A stretch of DNA of 64,000 nucleotides from Dechloromonas sp. H13 (GCF_009469615.1 NZ_SSXX01000002.1:609001-673000), one strand, 5' to 3'. Positions 9,063-19,122 are shown, numbered from the stretch's first letter. Made by a program: numbers and translations. The notes: generated by a model from the sequence alone, not told the origin.

Positions 9063-11801
9063 ATGGACCGCGTGCCGGTCGCCAGTCTCTCCGGCGTCAG
9101 CCATCGTTACGGTGCTGTGACGGCGCTGGAGGCGGTTGATGTTGTCCTGCCGGCCGGCTGCATGGTCGGCCTGATCGGGCCGGATGGCGTCGGCAAATCG
9201 TCGCTGCTGGCGCTGGTTTCCGGGGCGCGGCAGATCCAGGCGGGCAGGGTGGACGTGCTGGGCGGCGACATCGGCGAGCGCCGTTTCCGCGCGTCGGTGC
9301 AGCCGCGCATCGCCTACATGCCGCAAGGGCTGGGGCGGAATTTGTACCCGACGCTGTCGGTGTTCGAGAACGTCGATTTCTTCGGCCGCCTGTTCGGGCA
9401 GGGCAAGCGCGAGCGCGAAGCGCGCATTGCCGAACTGCTGGCCAGCACGGGTTTGTCGCCGTTCCGCGACCGGCCCGCCGCCAAGTTGTCGGGCGGCATG
9501 AAGCAGAAGCTCGGCCTGTGCTGCGCGCTGATCCACGATCCCGACCTGCTGATTCTCGACGAGCCGACCACCGGCGTCGATCCGCTGTCGCGCCGCCAGT
9601 TCTGGGAGCTGATCGACAGCATCCGCGCCCGTCGGCCGGGCATGAGCGTGCTGGTGGCGACGGCCTACATGGAGGAGGCCGAGCGCTTCGACTGGCTGGT
9701 GGCGATGGATGGCGGCAAGGTGATCGGCACCGGCACCCCGGCCGAGCTGCGGGCGCAGACCGGGCAGACGACGCTCGATGGCGCCTTCATCCAGCTATTG
9801 CCGGAGGAACGCCGGCAGGCGCACCAGGCACTGGTGATTCCGCCGCGTGTCGGCGATGGCGACGCTTACGCCATCGAGGCCGACGGCCTGTCGCAGCGTT
9901 TTGGCGACTTTACGGCGGTCGACCGCGTCAGCTTCAAGATCGAGCGCGGCGAGATTTTCGGTTTCCTCGGCTCCAATGGCTGCGGCAAGACGACGACAAT
10001 GAAGATGCTGACCGGCCTGCTGCCGCCGAGCGAGGGCGTGGCCAAGCTGTTCGGCAGGGCGGTCGATGCCGGCGATCTCGAAACGCGCAAGCAGGTCGGC
10101 TACATGTCGCAGTCCTTCTCGCTGTATGGCGAGCTGACGGTGCGCGCCAACCTCGACCTGCACGCGCGGCTTTTCCATCTGCCGGACGAGCGGCGCGGCC
10201 CGCGCATTGCCGAGCTGATGCAGCGTTTCGGGTTAAACGAATACGCCGACAAGGCCGCCGCCGAACTGCCGCTGGGCATTCGCCAGCGCCTGTCGCTGGC
10301 TGTGGCGGTGGTGCATGAGCCGAAGCTGCTGATCCTCGACGAGCCGACTTCGGGCGTCGACCCGGTGGCGCGCGACGAATTCTGGTCGCTGCTGGTCGAG
10401 CTGTCGCGCCAGCAGGGCGTCACCATCTTCATCTCGACGCACTTCATGAACGAGGCCGAACGCTGCGACCGCATTTCGCTGATGCACGCCGGCAAGGTGC
10501 TGGCCAGCGACACGCCGGCCGGCCTTTGCGCGGCGCGCGGGCAGCCGAATCTTGAGGCAGCGTTCATCAGCTATCTGGAAGAGGCGACCGGGGTCGAAAA
10601 AGCGCCTGTTGCGGTCGACGGCAAAAAAGGGGCAAAAACCGAATTTGACCGCAGCAGCGCCAAAGCACAGCCCGGCGCCTTCAGCCCCCGCCGCCTGCTC
10701 GGCTACGCCTACCGCGAGGCGCTCGAACTGCGCCGCGACCCGATCCGCCTGGCCTTCGCCTTGCTCGGTTCGGTACTGTTGATGTTCGTGCTCGGCTTCG
10801 GCATTTCGCTCGATGTCGAGGGGCTACGCTTTGCCGCGCTCGACCGCGACCAGTCGCCGGAAAGCCGCGCCTATATCCAGAACATCGCTGGCTCGCGCTA
10901 TTTCATCGAGCGCCCGGCGATTGTCGACGACGCCGATCTCGACCGCCGCATGCGCAACGGCGAACTGGCGCTGGCCATCGACATTCCCGCCGATTTCGGC
11001 CGCGATCTGCGGCGCGGCCACTGGCCGGAAATCGGCGTCTGGGTCGACGGCGCCATGCCGTATCGCGGCGAAACCGTGCGCGGCTACCTGCAGGGCATGC
11101 ACCTGGAGTACGTGCAGCAGATCATCCGCGAGGCGACCGGCGTCGAGACCGACTACCCGGTCAATATCGTTTCCCGCTATCGCTACAACCAGGATTTCAA
11201 GAGCATCTACGCGATGGTGCCGGCGGTGATTCCGATCCTGCTGATCTTCATCCCGGCCATCCTGATGGCGCTCGGCGTCGTGCGCGAGAAGGAACTCGGC
11301 TCGATCACCAACCTCTACGTGACGCCGGTGACGCGCCTCGAATTCCTGCTCGGCAAGCAGTTACCGTACATCGTCGTGGCGCTCATCAGCTTCGTGCTGC
11401 TCGTCATCCAGTCGCAACTGATGTTCCATGTGCCGATCAAGGGCAGCCTGCTGGCGCTGAGTTTCGGGGCTTTTCTGTACGTGATCGCCACCACCGGCTT
11501 CGGCCTGCTGATCTCGACCTTCACCAGCACGCAGATCGCCGCGCTGTTCGGCACGGCGATCCTGACCATCCTGCCCACCGTCAGCTTTTCCGGACTGACG
11601 ACGCCGGTGGCGGCGCTGGAGGGGGCGAGTTACTGGATCGGCCAGTTCTTCCCGGCCAGCTATTTCCTGATCGTCAGTCGCGGCACTTTCACCAAGGCGC
11701 TCGGTTTCGCCGACCTGTGGCCGCAGTTCATCGCGCTGGCCTGCTTCATCCCGGTGCTGACGGCGTTGTCGGTGGCGCTGCTCCGGAAGCAGGAGAAATA
11801 G
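9063..11801 (+). CDS. RbbA-like ABC transporter: two ATPase domains fused to a permease
   Basis: 912-residue fusion in the order NBD1-NBD2-ABC2 permease. NBD1 has Walker [10 protein letters not shown], signature LSGGMKQ and Walker [16 protein letters not shown]2 has [10 protein letters not shown], a degenerate signature LPLGIRQ and [12 protein letters not shown]. After a charged linker with a copy of the dispersed motif ([11 protein letters not shown]), the C-terminal part has a first membrane segment, a periplasmic loop and five further membrane segments. Same-architecture E. coli RbbA/YhiH is described as a ribosome-associated ATPase, but the HlyD and permease neighbours make export the likelier role here. 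Confidence 0.88.
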   Translation: MDRVPVASLSGVSHRYGAVTALEAVDVVLPAGCMVGLIGPDGVGKSSLLALVSGARQIQAGRVDVLGGDIGERRFRASVQPRIAYMPQGLGRNLYPTLSVFENVDFFGRLFGQGKREREARIAELLASTGLSPFRDRPAAKLSGGMKQKLGLCCALIHDPDLLILDEPTTGVDPLSRRQFWELIDSIRARRPGMSVLVATAYMEEAERFDWLVAMDGGKVIGTGTPAELRAQTGQTTLDGAFIQLLPEERRQAHQALVIPPRVGDGDAYAIEADGLSQRFGDFTAVDRVSFKIERGEIFGFLGSNGCGKTTTMKMLTGLLPPSEGVAKLFGRAVDAGDLETRKQVGYMSQSFSLYGELTVRANLDLHARLFHLPDERRGPRIAELMQRFGLNEYADKAAAELPLGIRQRLSLAVAVVHEPKLLILDEPTSGVDPVARDEFWSLLVELSRQQGVTIFISTHFMNEAERCDRISLMHAGKVLASDTPAGLCAARGQPNLEAAFISYLEEATGVEKAPVAVDGKKGAKTEFDRSSAKAQPGAFSPRRLLGYAYREALELRRDPIRLAFALLGSVLLMFVLGFGISLDVEGLRFAALDRDQSPESRAYIQNIAGSRYFIERPAIVDDADLDRRMRNGELALAIDIPADFGRDLRRGHWPEIGVWVDGAMPYRGETVRGYLQGMHLEYVQQIIREATGVETDYPVNIVSRYRYNQDFKSIYAMVPAVIPILLIFIPAILMALGVVREKELGSITNLYVTPVTRLEFLLGKQLPYIVVALISFVLLVIQSQLMFHVPIKGSLLALSFGAFLYVIATTGFGLLISTFTSTQIAALFGTAILTILPTVSFSGLTTPVAALEGASYWIGQFFPASYFLIVSRGTFTKALGFADLWPQFIALACFIPVLTALSVALLRKQEK
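10608..10640 (+). repeat. Dispersed bipartite 33-bp motif, copy 3
   Basis: GTTGCGGTCGAC, an 11-bp spacer with AAAAAA, then GGCAAAAACC. It falls in the linker between the second ATPase and permease domains. A reverse-oriented left arm with one mismatch (TTTGACCGCAGC) follows at 10644-10655, making a head-to-head pair. Confidence 0.75.
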
Positions 11802-11803
11802 CC

Positions 11804-12937
11804 ATGCGCTTCGTGACGCTCTCCAATATCTACCGCCTGGGCTTGAAGGAACTGCAAAGCCTGCGCGCCGACAAGGTGCTGCTGATCCTGATCTGCTGGG
11901 CGTTTTCGGGGGCGATCTACACGGCGGCGACGGGCGCCTCGCAGGAACTGCGCAACGCGCCGATTGCGGTGGTGGACGAAGACCAGTCGCCGTTATCGCG
12001 GCGTATCGTCGGCGCGTTTTACCCGCCGTATTTCCGTCCACCGCAACAGACGACGCTGGCCGAGCTGGACAAGGGAATGGATTCCGGGCGCTTCAACTTC
12101 ACGTTGGTCATCCCGCCCAATTTCCAGCATGACGTGGAGACCGGGCGCAAACCGGACGTCCAGCTCAACATCGACGCGACGATCATGAGTCAGGCCTTCA
12201 TCGGCGCCACCTACATCAAGACCATCGCGCTCGGCGAGGTGAACGAATACCTGACCGGTACCCGCGACGCGACCGAATCGCCGATCAAGCTGACCACCCG
12301 CGTGCGCTTCAATCCCAACCTGATCGGCGTCTGGTTTGGCGGCGTCATGGAAGTCATCAACAACGTCACCATGCTGACCATCATCCTGGTCGGCGCCGCT
12401 TTCATCCGCGAGCGCGAACACGGCACCATCGAGCATCTGCTGGTGATGCCGCTGACGCCCTTCGAGATCATGATGGCGAAAATCTGGGCCAACGGGCTGG
12501 CGGTGCTGGTCGGCGTCAGCTTTGCGTTGCTGGTGATGGTGCAGCAGGTGCTGAAGGTGCCGATTGCCGGTTCGGTGCCGCTGTTTCTGGCGGCTGCGGC
12601 CTGCTACCTGTTCGCGGCGGCGTCCATCGGCATTTTCCTCGGTACGCTGGCGCGCTCGATGCCGCAGTTCGGCTTGTTGGTGATTCTCTGCATCATCCCG
12701 CTGTTGATGCTTTCCGGCGGCGTCTCGCCGCGCGAGAGCATGCCGCAGTTGGTGCAGAACATCATGCTGGCCGCGCCGACCACTTACTTCGTCCGCCTGG
12801 CGCAGGCCATCCTCTACCGGGGCGCGGGCTTCGACGTGATCTGGCGCGACCTGCTGGCGATGACCGGCGTCGGCGCCTGCTTCTTCACGGTGGCGCTGCT
12901 GCGCTTCCGCCGGGCGGTGACGCAGACGCAGGTGTGA
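11804..12937 (+). CDS. ABC-2 type permease (YhhJ-like)
   Basis: Membrane subunit of 377 residues with one N-terminal membrane helix, a periplasmic domain of about 130 residues, then five C-terminal helices, as in ABC2_membrane_3 proteins. The cytoplasmic EREHGTIEHLLVMPLTPFEI segment is the family's coupling element. It starts 2 bp after the RbbA-like gene and probably forms a heterodimer with that protein's permease domain. Its last codons are duplicated 3 kb downstream (see the 34-bp direct repeat). Confidence 0.87.
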   Translation: MRFVTLSNIYRLGLKELQSLRADKVLLILICWAFSGAIYTAATGASQELRNAPIAVVDEDQSPLSRRIVGAFYPPYFRPPQQTTLAELDKGMDSGRFNFTLVIPPNFQHDVETGRKPDVQLNIDATIMSQAFIGATYIKTIALGEVNEYLTGTRDATESPIKLTTRVRFNPNLIGVWFGGVMEVINNVTMLTIILVGAAFIREREHGTIEHLLVMPLTPFEIMMAKIWANGLAVLVGVSFALLVMVQQVLKVPIAGSVPLFLAAAACYLFAAASIGIFLGTLARSMPQFGLLVILCIIPLLMLSGGVSPRESMPQLVQNIMLAAPTTYFVRLAQAILYRGAGFDVIWRDLLAMTGVGACFFTVALLRFRRAVTQTQV

Positions 12938-12949
12938 GGCGCATCAGGA
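12916..12949 (+). repeat. 34-bp direct repeat, left copy
   Basis: Runs from GGTGACGCAG to GCATCAGGA and spans the last codons and stop of the ABC permease gene. It matches 15879-15912 in 33 of 34 positions. The two copies bracket the AlgX-like/AlgI-like pair. Confidence 0.85.
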
Positions 12950-12977
12950 GCGCTGCGATCCTGGAAGGAAGCAGAAT

Positions 12978-14228
12978 CTACTTGCCCGGGTTGTCGGCCT
13001 GCTTCGACCGTGGTGCGGAAGGCATGCCGGACGCGTCGACCCTGCGCGTTCGTTCTTCGATGAAGCGAAGCACGGTTTCTGCGGTCAGGGCGTGTCCTCG
13101 GGCACCGAAATGCGTGTCATTGGGAAGGTAGACATCGATTTCCCCAGCGGCAATCTCCGACCGGAGGGCCTTTTCCACCGGAGGGCGGTTGAGTCTTGGA
13201 TCAGTCAGCAGGTCGACCACGCCGCGCGGGGGCGCAGGATCGACGAGATCGTCGTGATAGGCGCTCAACTTGTCAGGGATCGGCAGTGCGACGAACAGCG
13301 TCTTGCCATTTGACTGGACTGCCTGCTGGAGCCTGAGTAGTTGACATTCCATCACTTCGACATCCTGTTGGTTCCAGTCTTTCTTGGCCAGATCACTTGA
13401 GACGACAAGAAGTGTTTCGGGGCGGTCACTTGAGAAACGCGGTACATGCAGACGGAATGCACTGGCACCTGATTCCCATCCAAATGCCTTTCTAATGTTC
13501 TTAAGAAGAAAGTCCCTCGCGTATGTCAGTTGCTGTTCGTCATAGCGGCCAACTGGCGGCATATTCACTTCTTCGATGCGAAAATCTGGCGGAGATTTGT
13601 ACACCAATGTCAACGGTTCAGTAAGTGTCGCGGACATCGGTGTTGCTTCAGTATTGCCTTCCGAATTTTTTCGGGTGTCAAGACAGGGTTGCGTATCTCC
13701 TACCAGTCGTCTCTTCGCGAACCGCTCGATCGTCTGAAAAACGAAGACGCTTGGCGGGGTGTCGCGGAACGCGGGACTTTGAATCAGGGCCATGATTTGA
13801 TTTTCAACGTCGACAGCCGTACCCGATTTTTTTGCCGGGTCATCTGCGATGCTGACAACAAGTACGGAAAGGCCTTTGGCAGCCAAGTAATTTGGCCATG
13901 ATTTCTCAAGGTCAAGTGAGAAAGAGTCGCCAATAATCACGACATCGTAGTGGCGGTTCAGAGTTTCAGATTGGGTGACAAGCGAGGGGCGAAACGCCAG
14001 GTTTGGCTTGTGGTTGCCGTAACGATTGTTCGAGTACCAACCGATACGTGTCAGGTCGCCGGAACCGACAATGATCATCCCGTGCATGGGAATAAGGTAG
14101 AGCGCGAATCCTATGATGGACAGCATCGCCACCAAGCCTGTCACGGCAAGCGCTAGCGCATATGATCTGTTCGAGAGCACGTCGGACCTAGAACTGGAAA
14201 TAGAGGAATTCGCTGACTTTCTCGCCAC
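12978..14228 (-). CDS. AlgX/AlgJ-like SGNH-hydrolase-fold acetyltransferase
   Basis: Membrane-anchored protein, 416 residues if the GTG at 14228 is used. A signal anchor (ALALAVTGLVAMLSIIGFALYL) precedes a periplasmic SGNH-like domain. The GDSFS block supplies the nucleophile Ser, and the late NDTHFGARGH block supplies the Asp/His pair, as in AlgJ/AlgX polysaccharide O-acetyltransferases. A second GTG at 14180, just past the algI-like stop and with AGGT upstream, is an equally good start and would remove the 41-bp overlap. With the MBOAT partner it probably O-acetylates an unidentified exopolysaccharide or cell-surface glycan. The GC content is visibly lower than in the flanking genes. Confidence 0.75.
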   Translation of the reverse strand: MARKSANSSISSSRSDVLSNRSYALALAVTGLVAMLSIIGFALYLIPMHGMIIVGSGDLTRIGWYSNNRYGNHKPNLAFRPSLVTQSETLNRHYDVVIIGDSFSLDLEKSWPNYLAAKGLSVLVVSIADDPAKKSGTAVDVENQIMALIQSPAFRDTPPSVFVFQTIERFAKRRLVGDTQPCLDTRKNSEGNTEATPMSATLTEPLTLVYKSPPDFRIEEVNMPPVGRYDEQQLTYARDFLLKNIRKAFGWESGASAFRLHVPRFSSDRPETLLVVSSDLAKKDWNQQDVEVMECQLLRLQQAVQSNGKTLFVALPIPDKLSAYHDDLVDPAPPRGVVDLLTDPRLNRPPVEKALRSEIAAGEIDVYLPNDTHFGARGHALTAETVLRFIEERTRRVDASGMPSAPRSKQADNPGK

Positions 14229-15750
14229 TGGGGATATCTATCAGCGACCAGCCGAAAAGAATCGCGATCGCCAGTAGCCAGGCGACATTCGGCCGCCAGG
14301 TCCAGCGGGAAAGCGCGCCTTCCAGATTTTTGAACTGGTCGATGGTCGGCGAGAAACGCTGCATGATCTGCTGCGTGTTGGGTGCCAGCGTTGCAATCAG
14401 AAGCAGTTGGAGCGTCAGGTAGAGCTGGTCGCGGTAGGCTATGAACTTCGTCGTCAAAACCTGAGCACCGTTGGCGACAAGAAGTTCCTTGAGCGGATTC
14501 ATGAATGACGCATTGAACCAGTGGTGGGGGAGCACGACGCCATTCAGCCCGGCCATGCCTCGAAGAATGTCAATGGCAATATCGAGATCCTTGGCGCGGA
14601 AGAATACCCACCCGACCATGACTGCAAGGAAGGTCAACAGCCATGCCCAGAAGCGCGGACTCCGCTCCTTGGTAGTGTCCGCAGCAGCACGGAAGAATGT
14701 CTGCCAAGCATGGTTGACGACGAGATACACGCCATGCAGCGCTCCCCAGACGACAAACGTCCAGCCTGCTCCATGCCAAAGGCCACCGAGAACCATGGTG
14801 ACAAGCAGATTGACGTGGCGCCGCGTGGGCCCCTGACGATTGCCGCCCAGGGGAATGTAGAGATAATCGCGCAGGAAGCGCGAAAGGGTCATGTGCCATC
14901 GGCGCCAGAATTCGATAATGTTCTGTGCCTTGTAGGGCGAGTCGAAGTTTAGCGGGAACTTGATCCCGAACATGCGTGCCAGGCCGATGGCCATGTCCGA
15001 ATATCCCGAGAAGTCAAAATAGAGCTGAAGCGTATATGCGAGTGCCCCACCCCACGCGAGAAACAGGTGGGGATTCGACGTTCCATCGAACACGGGGGCA
15101 ACATAGCGGCCGATTTCATCGGCGAGCAATACCTTTTTGGCAAGGCCGATGGTGAAGATCGTCAAGCCGACAGCGATGTTTTCCCAATTGACGCGATAGC
15201 AGGCGGGGTTCTCGAACTGGGGCATGATCTCCTTGTGGTGGAGGATCGGCCCTGCGATCAGGTGTGGGAAATTGGTGACGAAAAACAGGTAATGGACCGG
15301 GTCGTATTCTTTGGCTTCGCCACGATAGGTATCGACCAGAAATGCGATTTGCGTAAATGTGAAAAACGAGATGCCGAGAGGAAGTACCAGATTCAGGAGC
15401 GGGTGCTGGGTATGAAGCACATGGTTGACACTCGATATGAAGAAGTCGGTGTACTTGAAATAAAAAAGCAGTGCCAAGTCGCTGACAATGCCGAAAATGA
15501 GTACCAATTTTGCATGATTGGGGGCATCACGCTCGTGTTGCCGGGAAATCGCACGTCCAACGACGAAGTTGAAAACGATGGATAGCAGAAGCAGCGCAAG
15601 GTAGCGTGGATCCCACCATCCGTAAAAGGCTAGAGAAGCGATGCCAAGCCATAGCGCAGCCCAGTTGTGGCTGGCTTTGGCGAGCAGGAAAAAGCCGGCC
15701 AGTGTGATAGGCAGGAACAGGCCGATAAATGCGTACGAGTTGAATAGCAA
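14188..15750 (-). CDS. MBOAT-family O-acyltransferase (AlgI/DltB-like)
   Basis: Polytopic membrane enzyme that moves acetyl groups across the inner membrane to the AlgX-like partner. The MBOAT fold is clear: NFPHLIAGPILHHKEIMPQF, the FDFSGYSDMAIG block and the catalytic-histidine block LWHGAGWTFVVWG. The frame is open back to a TTG at 15831. The TTG at 15750 was chosen because it gives the family's usual LFNSYxFIxLFLPI beginning, although no good ribosome-binding site is seen for either. Upstream lies an AT-rich promoter-like stretch (15760-15830). The lower GC content and flanking direct repeat suggest acquisition with its neighbour. Confidence 0.82.
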   Translation of the reverse strand: MLFNSYAFIGLFLPITLAGFFLLAKASHNWAALWLGIASLAFYGWWDPRYLALLLLSIVFNFVVGRAISRQHERDAPNHAKLVLIFGIVSDLALLFYFKYTDFFISSVNHVLHTQHPLLNLVLPLGISFFTFTQIAFLVDTYRGEAKEYDPVHYLFFVTNFPHLIAGPILHHKEIMPQFENPACYRVNWENIAVGLTIFTIGLAKKVLLADEIGRYVAPVFDGTSNPHLFLAWGGALAYTLQLYFDFSGYSDMAIGLARMFGIKFPLNFDSPYKAQNIIEFWRRWHMTLSRFLRDYLYIPLGGNRQGPTRRHVNLLVTMVLGGLWHGAGWTFVVWGALHGVYLVVNHAWQTFFRAAADTTKERSPRFWAWLLTFLAVMVGWVFFRAKDLDIAIDILRGMAGLNGVVLPHHWFNASFMNPLKELLVANGAQVLTTKFIAYRDQLYLTLQLLLIATLAPNTQQIMQRFSPTIDQFKNLEGALSRWTWRPNVAWLLAIAILFGWSLIDIPSGEKVSEFLYFQF

Positions 15751-15878
15751 GGAAGAGGGGAATTTACTTGCGTAAATTGTTGTAAATTTTTGTAATTTTT
15801 CATTATCTCGCGGTATGCAACATGTGGTCAAACTACGAGCCGAGTTTGACGTTTGTTGTCATCGTTCTTGCTCAGGCT

Positions 15879-15912
15879 GGTGACGCAGACGCAGGTGTGA
15901 GGTGCATCAGGA
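15879..15912 (+). repeat. 34-bp direct repeat, right copy
   Basis: Copy of 12916-12949 with a single C to T difference. Here it is not attached to the ABC permease frame, so it is the duplicated 3' end of that gene. The 2.9-kb AlgX/AlgI segment lies between the copies. Confidence 0.85.
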
Positions 15913-15946
15913 ATTGTTGATATGCATCATGGGCTGAAGGCCCGCG

Positions 15947-16714
15947 ATGCGCGACTATTCCGACCGAGCGACGCCCTCATGGCGGCGTTCCTGTTTCGAC
16001 ATGTTTTTCCTCAGACAAGTATTCACGGCGGCTGCGGCCGCCGCCTTTTTTTCGCCGGTACTGGCCGGCGAGTCCGCCGAGCGCCAGTTCGAGGCGCTGG
16101 CCCGTCTGCCGGCAGCCGAGTTCGCGGCGATGCAGGGGCAGGCGGTCGAGTTTGATATCGATCTGGCTGCCGGTTCCGGTTTGTCGGTCGAGGTGGCGGG
16201 GGAGCGGGCGACGGTGCGCTACCGGATGGCCTTCAACCAGGTCGCCGAAGGGTGGAGCTGGCGGCCGCAGGCCGATCCTGCGGTCGACGACTATTACCGC
16301 TACAAATTCCTGCCGCTGCAGTCGGTGGCGGTCGAGCGCGGCAGCTACGAGCACGAGGACAAGATCGGGGTGCCGCAGCAGATGAAGGTGAACTGGCGCT
16401 ACGACTACTTTCTCGCCTTCGAGAATCTCTACGATTTCTATCCGCGCCGCGTCGACGACGATGCCGGTTTCACCGCCGACCTGCCGGCCGGTGTCGCCGG
16501 GCATCTCGGGATGCGCGCCAGGGCGCGCCTGAGCGAGCCGGTGATCAGCGAAAGCACGACGTTCTGGAAGGCCACCCATGGCCAGCCGACCGATTTCACG
16601 CTGAAGAAGCGCTATCTGGTCGGCGTTCTGGAAGAGGTTTCGTTCGTCGACCGGGAAAGCGGCAGCGTGCTGTGCACCATCCGCCCCGGGCGCGACGGGT
16701 GCGCAGCGCGCTGA
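15947..16714 (+). CDS. Secreted protein of unknown function
   Basis: 255 residues from the ATG that has GAAGG seven bases upstream; an internal ATG at 16001 would give a more ordinary signal peptide (MFFLRQVFTAAAAAAFFSPVLAGES). Either way a hydrophobic signal ends near VLAGES, so the mature protein is periplasmic or exported. The mature part is beta-rich with many Tyr and Trp (WRYDYFLAFENLYDFYPRR) and has no motif I recognise. Before the AlgX/AlgI insertion it would have directly followed the ABC permease, so it may belong with that exporter. Confidence 0.6.
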   Translation: MRDYSDRATPSWRRSCFDMFFLRQVFTAAAAAAFFSPVLAGESAERQFEALARLPAAEFAAMQGQAVEFDIDLAAGSGLSVEVAGERATVRYRMAFNQVAEGWSWRPQADPAVDDYYRYKFLPLQSVAVERGSYEHEDKIGVPQQMKVNWRYDYFLAFENLYDFYPRRVDDDAGFTADLPAGVAGHLGMRARARLSEPVISESTTFWKATHGQPTDFTLKKRYLVGVLEEVSFVDRESGSVLCTIRPGRDGCAAR

Positions 16715-16741
16715 CGGCCCTGCCGCCGCGCCGCGGTGGGG

Positions 16742-17185
16742 TCAGCGATAGACGAGGACCGGCACCTTGGAGTGGGTCAGCACCTTGTTCGTTTCGCTGC
16801 CGAGCAGGAAGCCGCTGATCCCGCGGCGCCCGTGCGAGGCCATGAAGATCAGGTCGCAGCCGGACTTCTCGGCGGCTTCGATGATCGCCTCGTAGGGCAC
16901 GTCGCTGGTCGCCGCGACGGTCGCACATTCGACTCCGGCCTCGGCGCACTGCTTCTGGACCTCGCCGAGATATTCGGCGGCCTGCTGGTCGGCCAGTTCG
17001 GCGAATTTTTCCGGAGTGGTCGGGTCGATCAGCGCCCCCTCGCCAAAGTAGGCGATCGGATATTCCGGCTTGGCGAAGAAGACCGTCACCTTCGCTCCCG
17101 CTTCCTTGGCGAACGAGATGGCGCGCCGGGCGGTAGCCTGCGAGAGTTCGGAACCGTCGGTGGGAACGAGAATGTGCTTGAACAT
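16742..17185 (-). CDS. Universal stress protein (UspA family)
   Basis: Single Usp domain of 147 residues. It starts KHILVPTDGSELSQ and ends with the ATP-binding G-x2-G-x9-G(S/T) signature in GRRGISGFLLGSETNKVL, so it is probably a nucleotide-binding Usp. GGAGGAAA lies just upstream of the ATG. It is divergent from the second PHA synthase gene, with 188 bp between the starts. Usp proteins are often induced on growth arrest or anoxia; the sequence itself does not show which signal acts here. Confidence 0.9.
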   Translation of the reverse strand: MFKHILVPTDGSELSQATARRAISFAKEAGAKVTVFFAKPEYPIAYFGEGALIDPTTPEKFAELADQQAAEYLGEVQKQCAEAGVECATVAATSDVPYEAIIEAAEKSGCDLIFMASHGRRGISGFLLGSETNKVLTHSKVPVLVYR

Positions 17186-17373
17186 GGGTTTCCTCCTGAT
17201 TGAGTCGTGCCGACAACGCGGCCTTCTGGCGATTCATGCTACGCCAAGTCGCGGCGAAGTGAAACAGGGGGCGGCGGATTCGCCGGAAGGCCCGGAAAAA
17301 CTGGGTGTCCACGCCCAAAAAAGCCGGCGCCGACATGGTATAAAAAGAGGCGTACAGGTACGAGGTGAGCAGC

Positions 17374-19122
17374 ATGTCCGAGAATTCGTCAGTCAGAAAT
17401 CATGGCATCGACATCCATGACTTGAGCCCGCTGGAAACCGCCAGCATGGCGATCAGCAAGGCGGCCGATCCGTTCGGCGTCACCACCTCGCTGCTCAACG
17501 CGCAGATGGCCTGGATGATGCATCCGCAGGAACTGCTGCGCGCCGCCAGCGGCCTGTCGGGCGACCTGCTGGCCCTGCAGACGCACGTCATGCGCCGTGC
17601 GCTGGGCATGCCGTCGGCCGACGTCATCACGCCCAACCCGGACGACGTCCGCTTCGCCGACCCGGTGTGGACCGAGGCGGCGACCTGGGACATCATCAAG
17701 GAGTGGTACCTGGCCTTCACCCACCGCCTCGAGGACATGTTCTTCGAAACGCCGGGCCTTTCGGACAAGGAGCGCCGCCGTTCCGCGTTCTGGCTGCGCA
17801 AATGGCTGAACATGGTGGCGCCGACCAACTACTTCTGGCTCAACCCTGTCGCGCTCCAGCGTTTTGTCGAAACCAGCGGCGAAAGCCTGGCCCAGGGCTT
17901 CCGGAACTTCATGCGCGACGCCAGGGCGCAGAACATCCTGATGGTCGAACCCGATGCCTTCGTCGTCGGCAAGGATCTGGCGACGACGCCGGGCAAGGTG
18001 GTGTTCCGCAACCGCCTGGTGGAACTGATCCACTACGCGCCGACCACCGAGAAGGTGCGGGCGACGCCGATCGTCATCGTCACGCCGTGGATCAACAAGT
18101 TCTACATCCTCGACCTGACCAACCGCAAGAGCATGGTGCGCCACCTCACCGACCAGGGGTTCTCGGTGTTCATCACGAGCTGGAAGAATCCGGACGCGGG
18201 CATGGCCGAGGTGTGCTTCGACGACTACCTGCTCGAAGGCGTCAACGAGGTGGTGCGCGTGGCGTGCGACTTCTGCAAGGTGCCCAGGGTCCATCTGGTC
18301 GGCTATTGCATCGGCGGCACGCTGGTCACCACCTACATGGCGTGGGCCAACAAGCGCTTCGGCGCCGAGCAGACGCCGGTGGCGCACTGGACGCTCCTGA
18401 CGACGCTGACCGACTTCTCGCATCCCGGCGACATCGACGTCTTCATCGACGACGCCTGCGTCGCCGCGCTCGACGAATCGATGGCCAAGAAGGGCTACCT
18501 CGACGGCAGCGAGATGGCGACCTCGTTCCGCATGCTGCGCTCGAACAGCCTGATCTGGCATTACTGGGTCAACAGCTACCTGCTCGGCGAGCCGCTGCCG
18601 CCGTTCGACGTGCTGTTCTGGAACATGGACACGACGCGCATGCCGCGCGCCATGCATTCGTACTACCTGCGCGAGATGTACCTGCACAACAACCTGATCA
18701 AGCGTGACAAGCTGACGATCGCCGGCGAGCCGATCGACCTCGATCGCATCGTCCAGCCGCTCTACGCGGTGACCGCCGAAGACGATCACATCGCGCCGTG
18801 GAACCAGTGCTACCGGATCCGCAAGTACATCAACGTCAATGCGTCGGTGCGTTTCGTCCGCTCCAGTTCCGGGCACATCCTCGGCATCGTCAATCCGCCG
18901 GTCGACCCGCCGAGGCGTTCCTACTGGATCGGCGAGCCGGAGCGCAACGAGCATTGGGAACACTGGTTCGACCGCGCCGAAAAGCGGAGCGGAACCTGGT
19001 GGGAAGACTGGGTGCGCTGGCTGGGCGAACGTTGCGGCGACGAGGTGCCGGCCTATCCGGCCGCCAGCCGCAGCTTCCCGGCACTGGCCGATGCCCCGGG
19101 CACCTACGTGCTGGAAAAATAG
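17374..19122 (+). CDS. phaC: Class I poly(3-hydroxyalkanoate) synthase (second copy)
   Basis: 582 residues. The catalytic cysteine is residue 312 in GYCIGG; the later Asp in EDDHIAPW and His in SSGHILGIV complete the triad. The ATG at 17374 is used because GAGGTGAG sits seven bases upstream; a GTG at 17365 is less likely. It is similar to the 6192-7955 synthase over the catalytic half but clearly diverged at the N-terminus, so it is a paralogue and not a recent duplicate. It stands apart from phasin and thiolase/reductase genes, with the stress-protein gene divergent. Confidence 0.93.
   Translation: MSENSSVRNHGIDIHDLSPLETASMAISKAADPFGVTTSLLNAQMAWMMHPQELLRAASGLSGDLLALQTHVMRRALGMPSADVITPNPDDVRFADPVWTEAATWDIIKEWYLAFTHRLEDMFFETPGLSDKERRRSAFWLRKWLNMVAPTNYFWLNPVALQRFVETSGESLAQGFRNFMRDARAQNILMVEPDAFVVGKDLATTPGKVVFRNRLVELIHYAPTTEKVRATPIVIVTPWINKFYILDLTNRKSMVRHLTDQGFSVFITSWKNPDAGMAEVCFDDYLLEGVNEVVRVACDFCKVPRVHLVGYCIGGTLVTTYMAWANKRFGAEQTPVAHWTLLTTLTDFSHPGDIDVFIDDACVAALDESMAKKGYLDGSEMATSFRMLRSNSLIWHYWVNSYLLGEPLPPFDVLFWNMDTTRMPRAMHSYYLREMYLHNNLIKRDKLTIAGEPIDLDRIVQPLYAVTAEDDHIAPWNQCYRIRKYINVNASVRFVRSSSGHILGIVNPPVDPPRRSYWIGEPERNEHWEHWFDRAEKRSGTWWEDWVRWLGERCGDEVPAYPAASRSFPALADAPGTYVLEK

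Noticed and set aside
13826-13860. Another bipartite motif candidate in the AlgX-like gene
   Set aside because: The T-rich arm fits but only about half of the other arm matches; notably the two acquired acetyltransferase genes contain no good copy.
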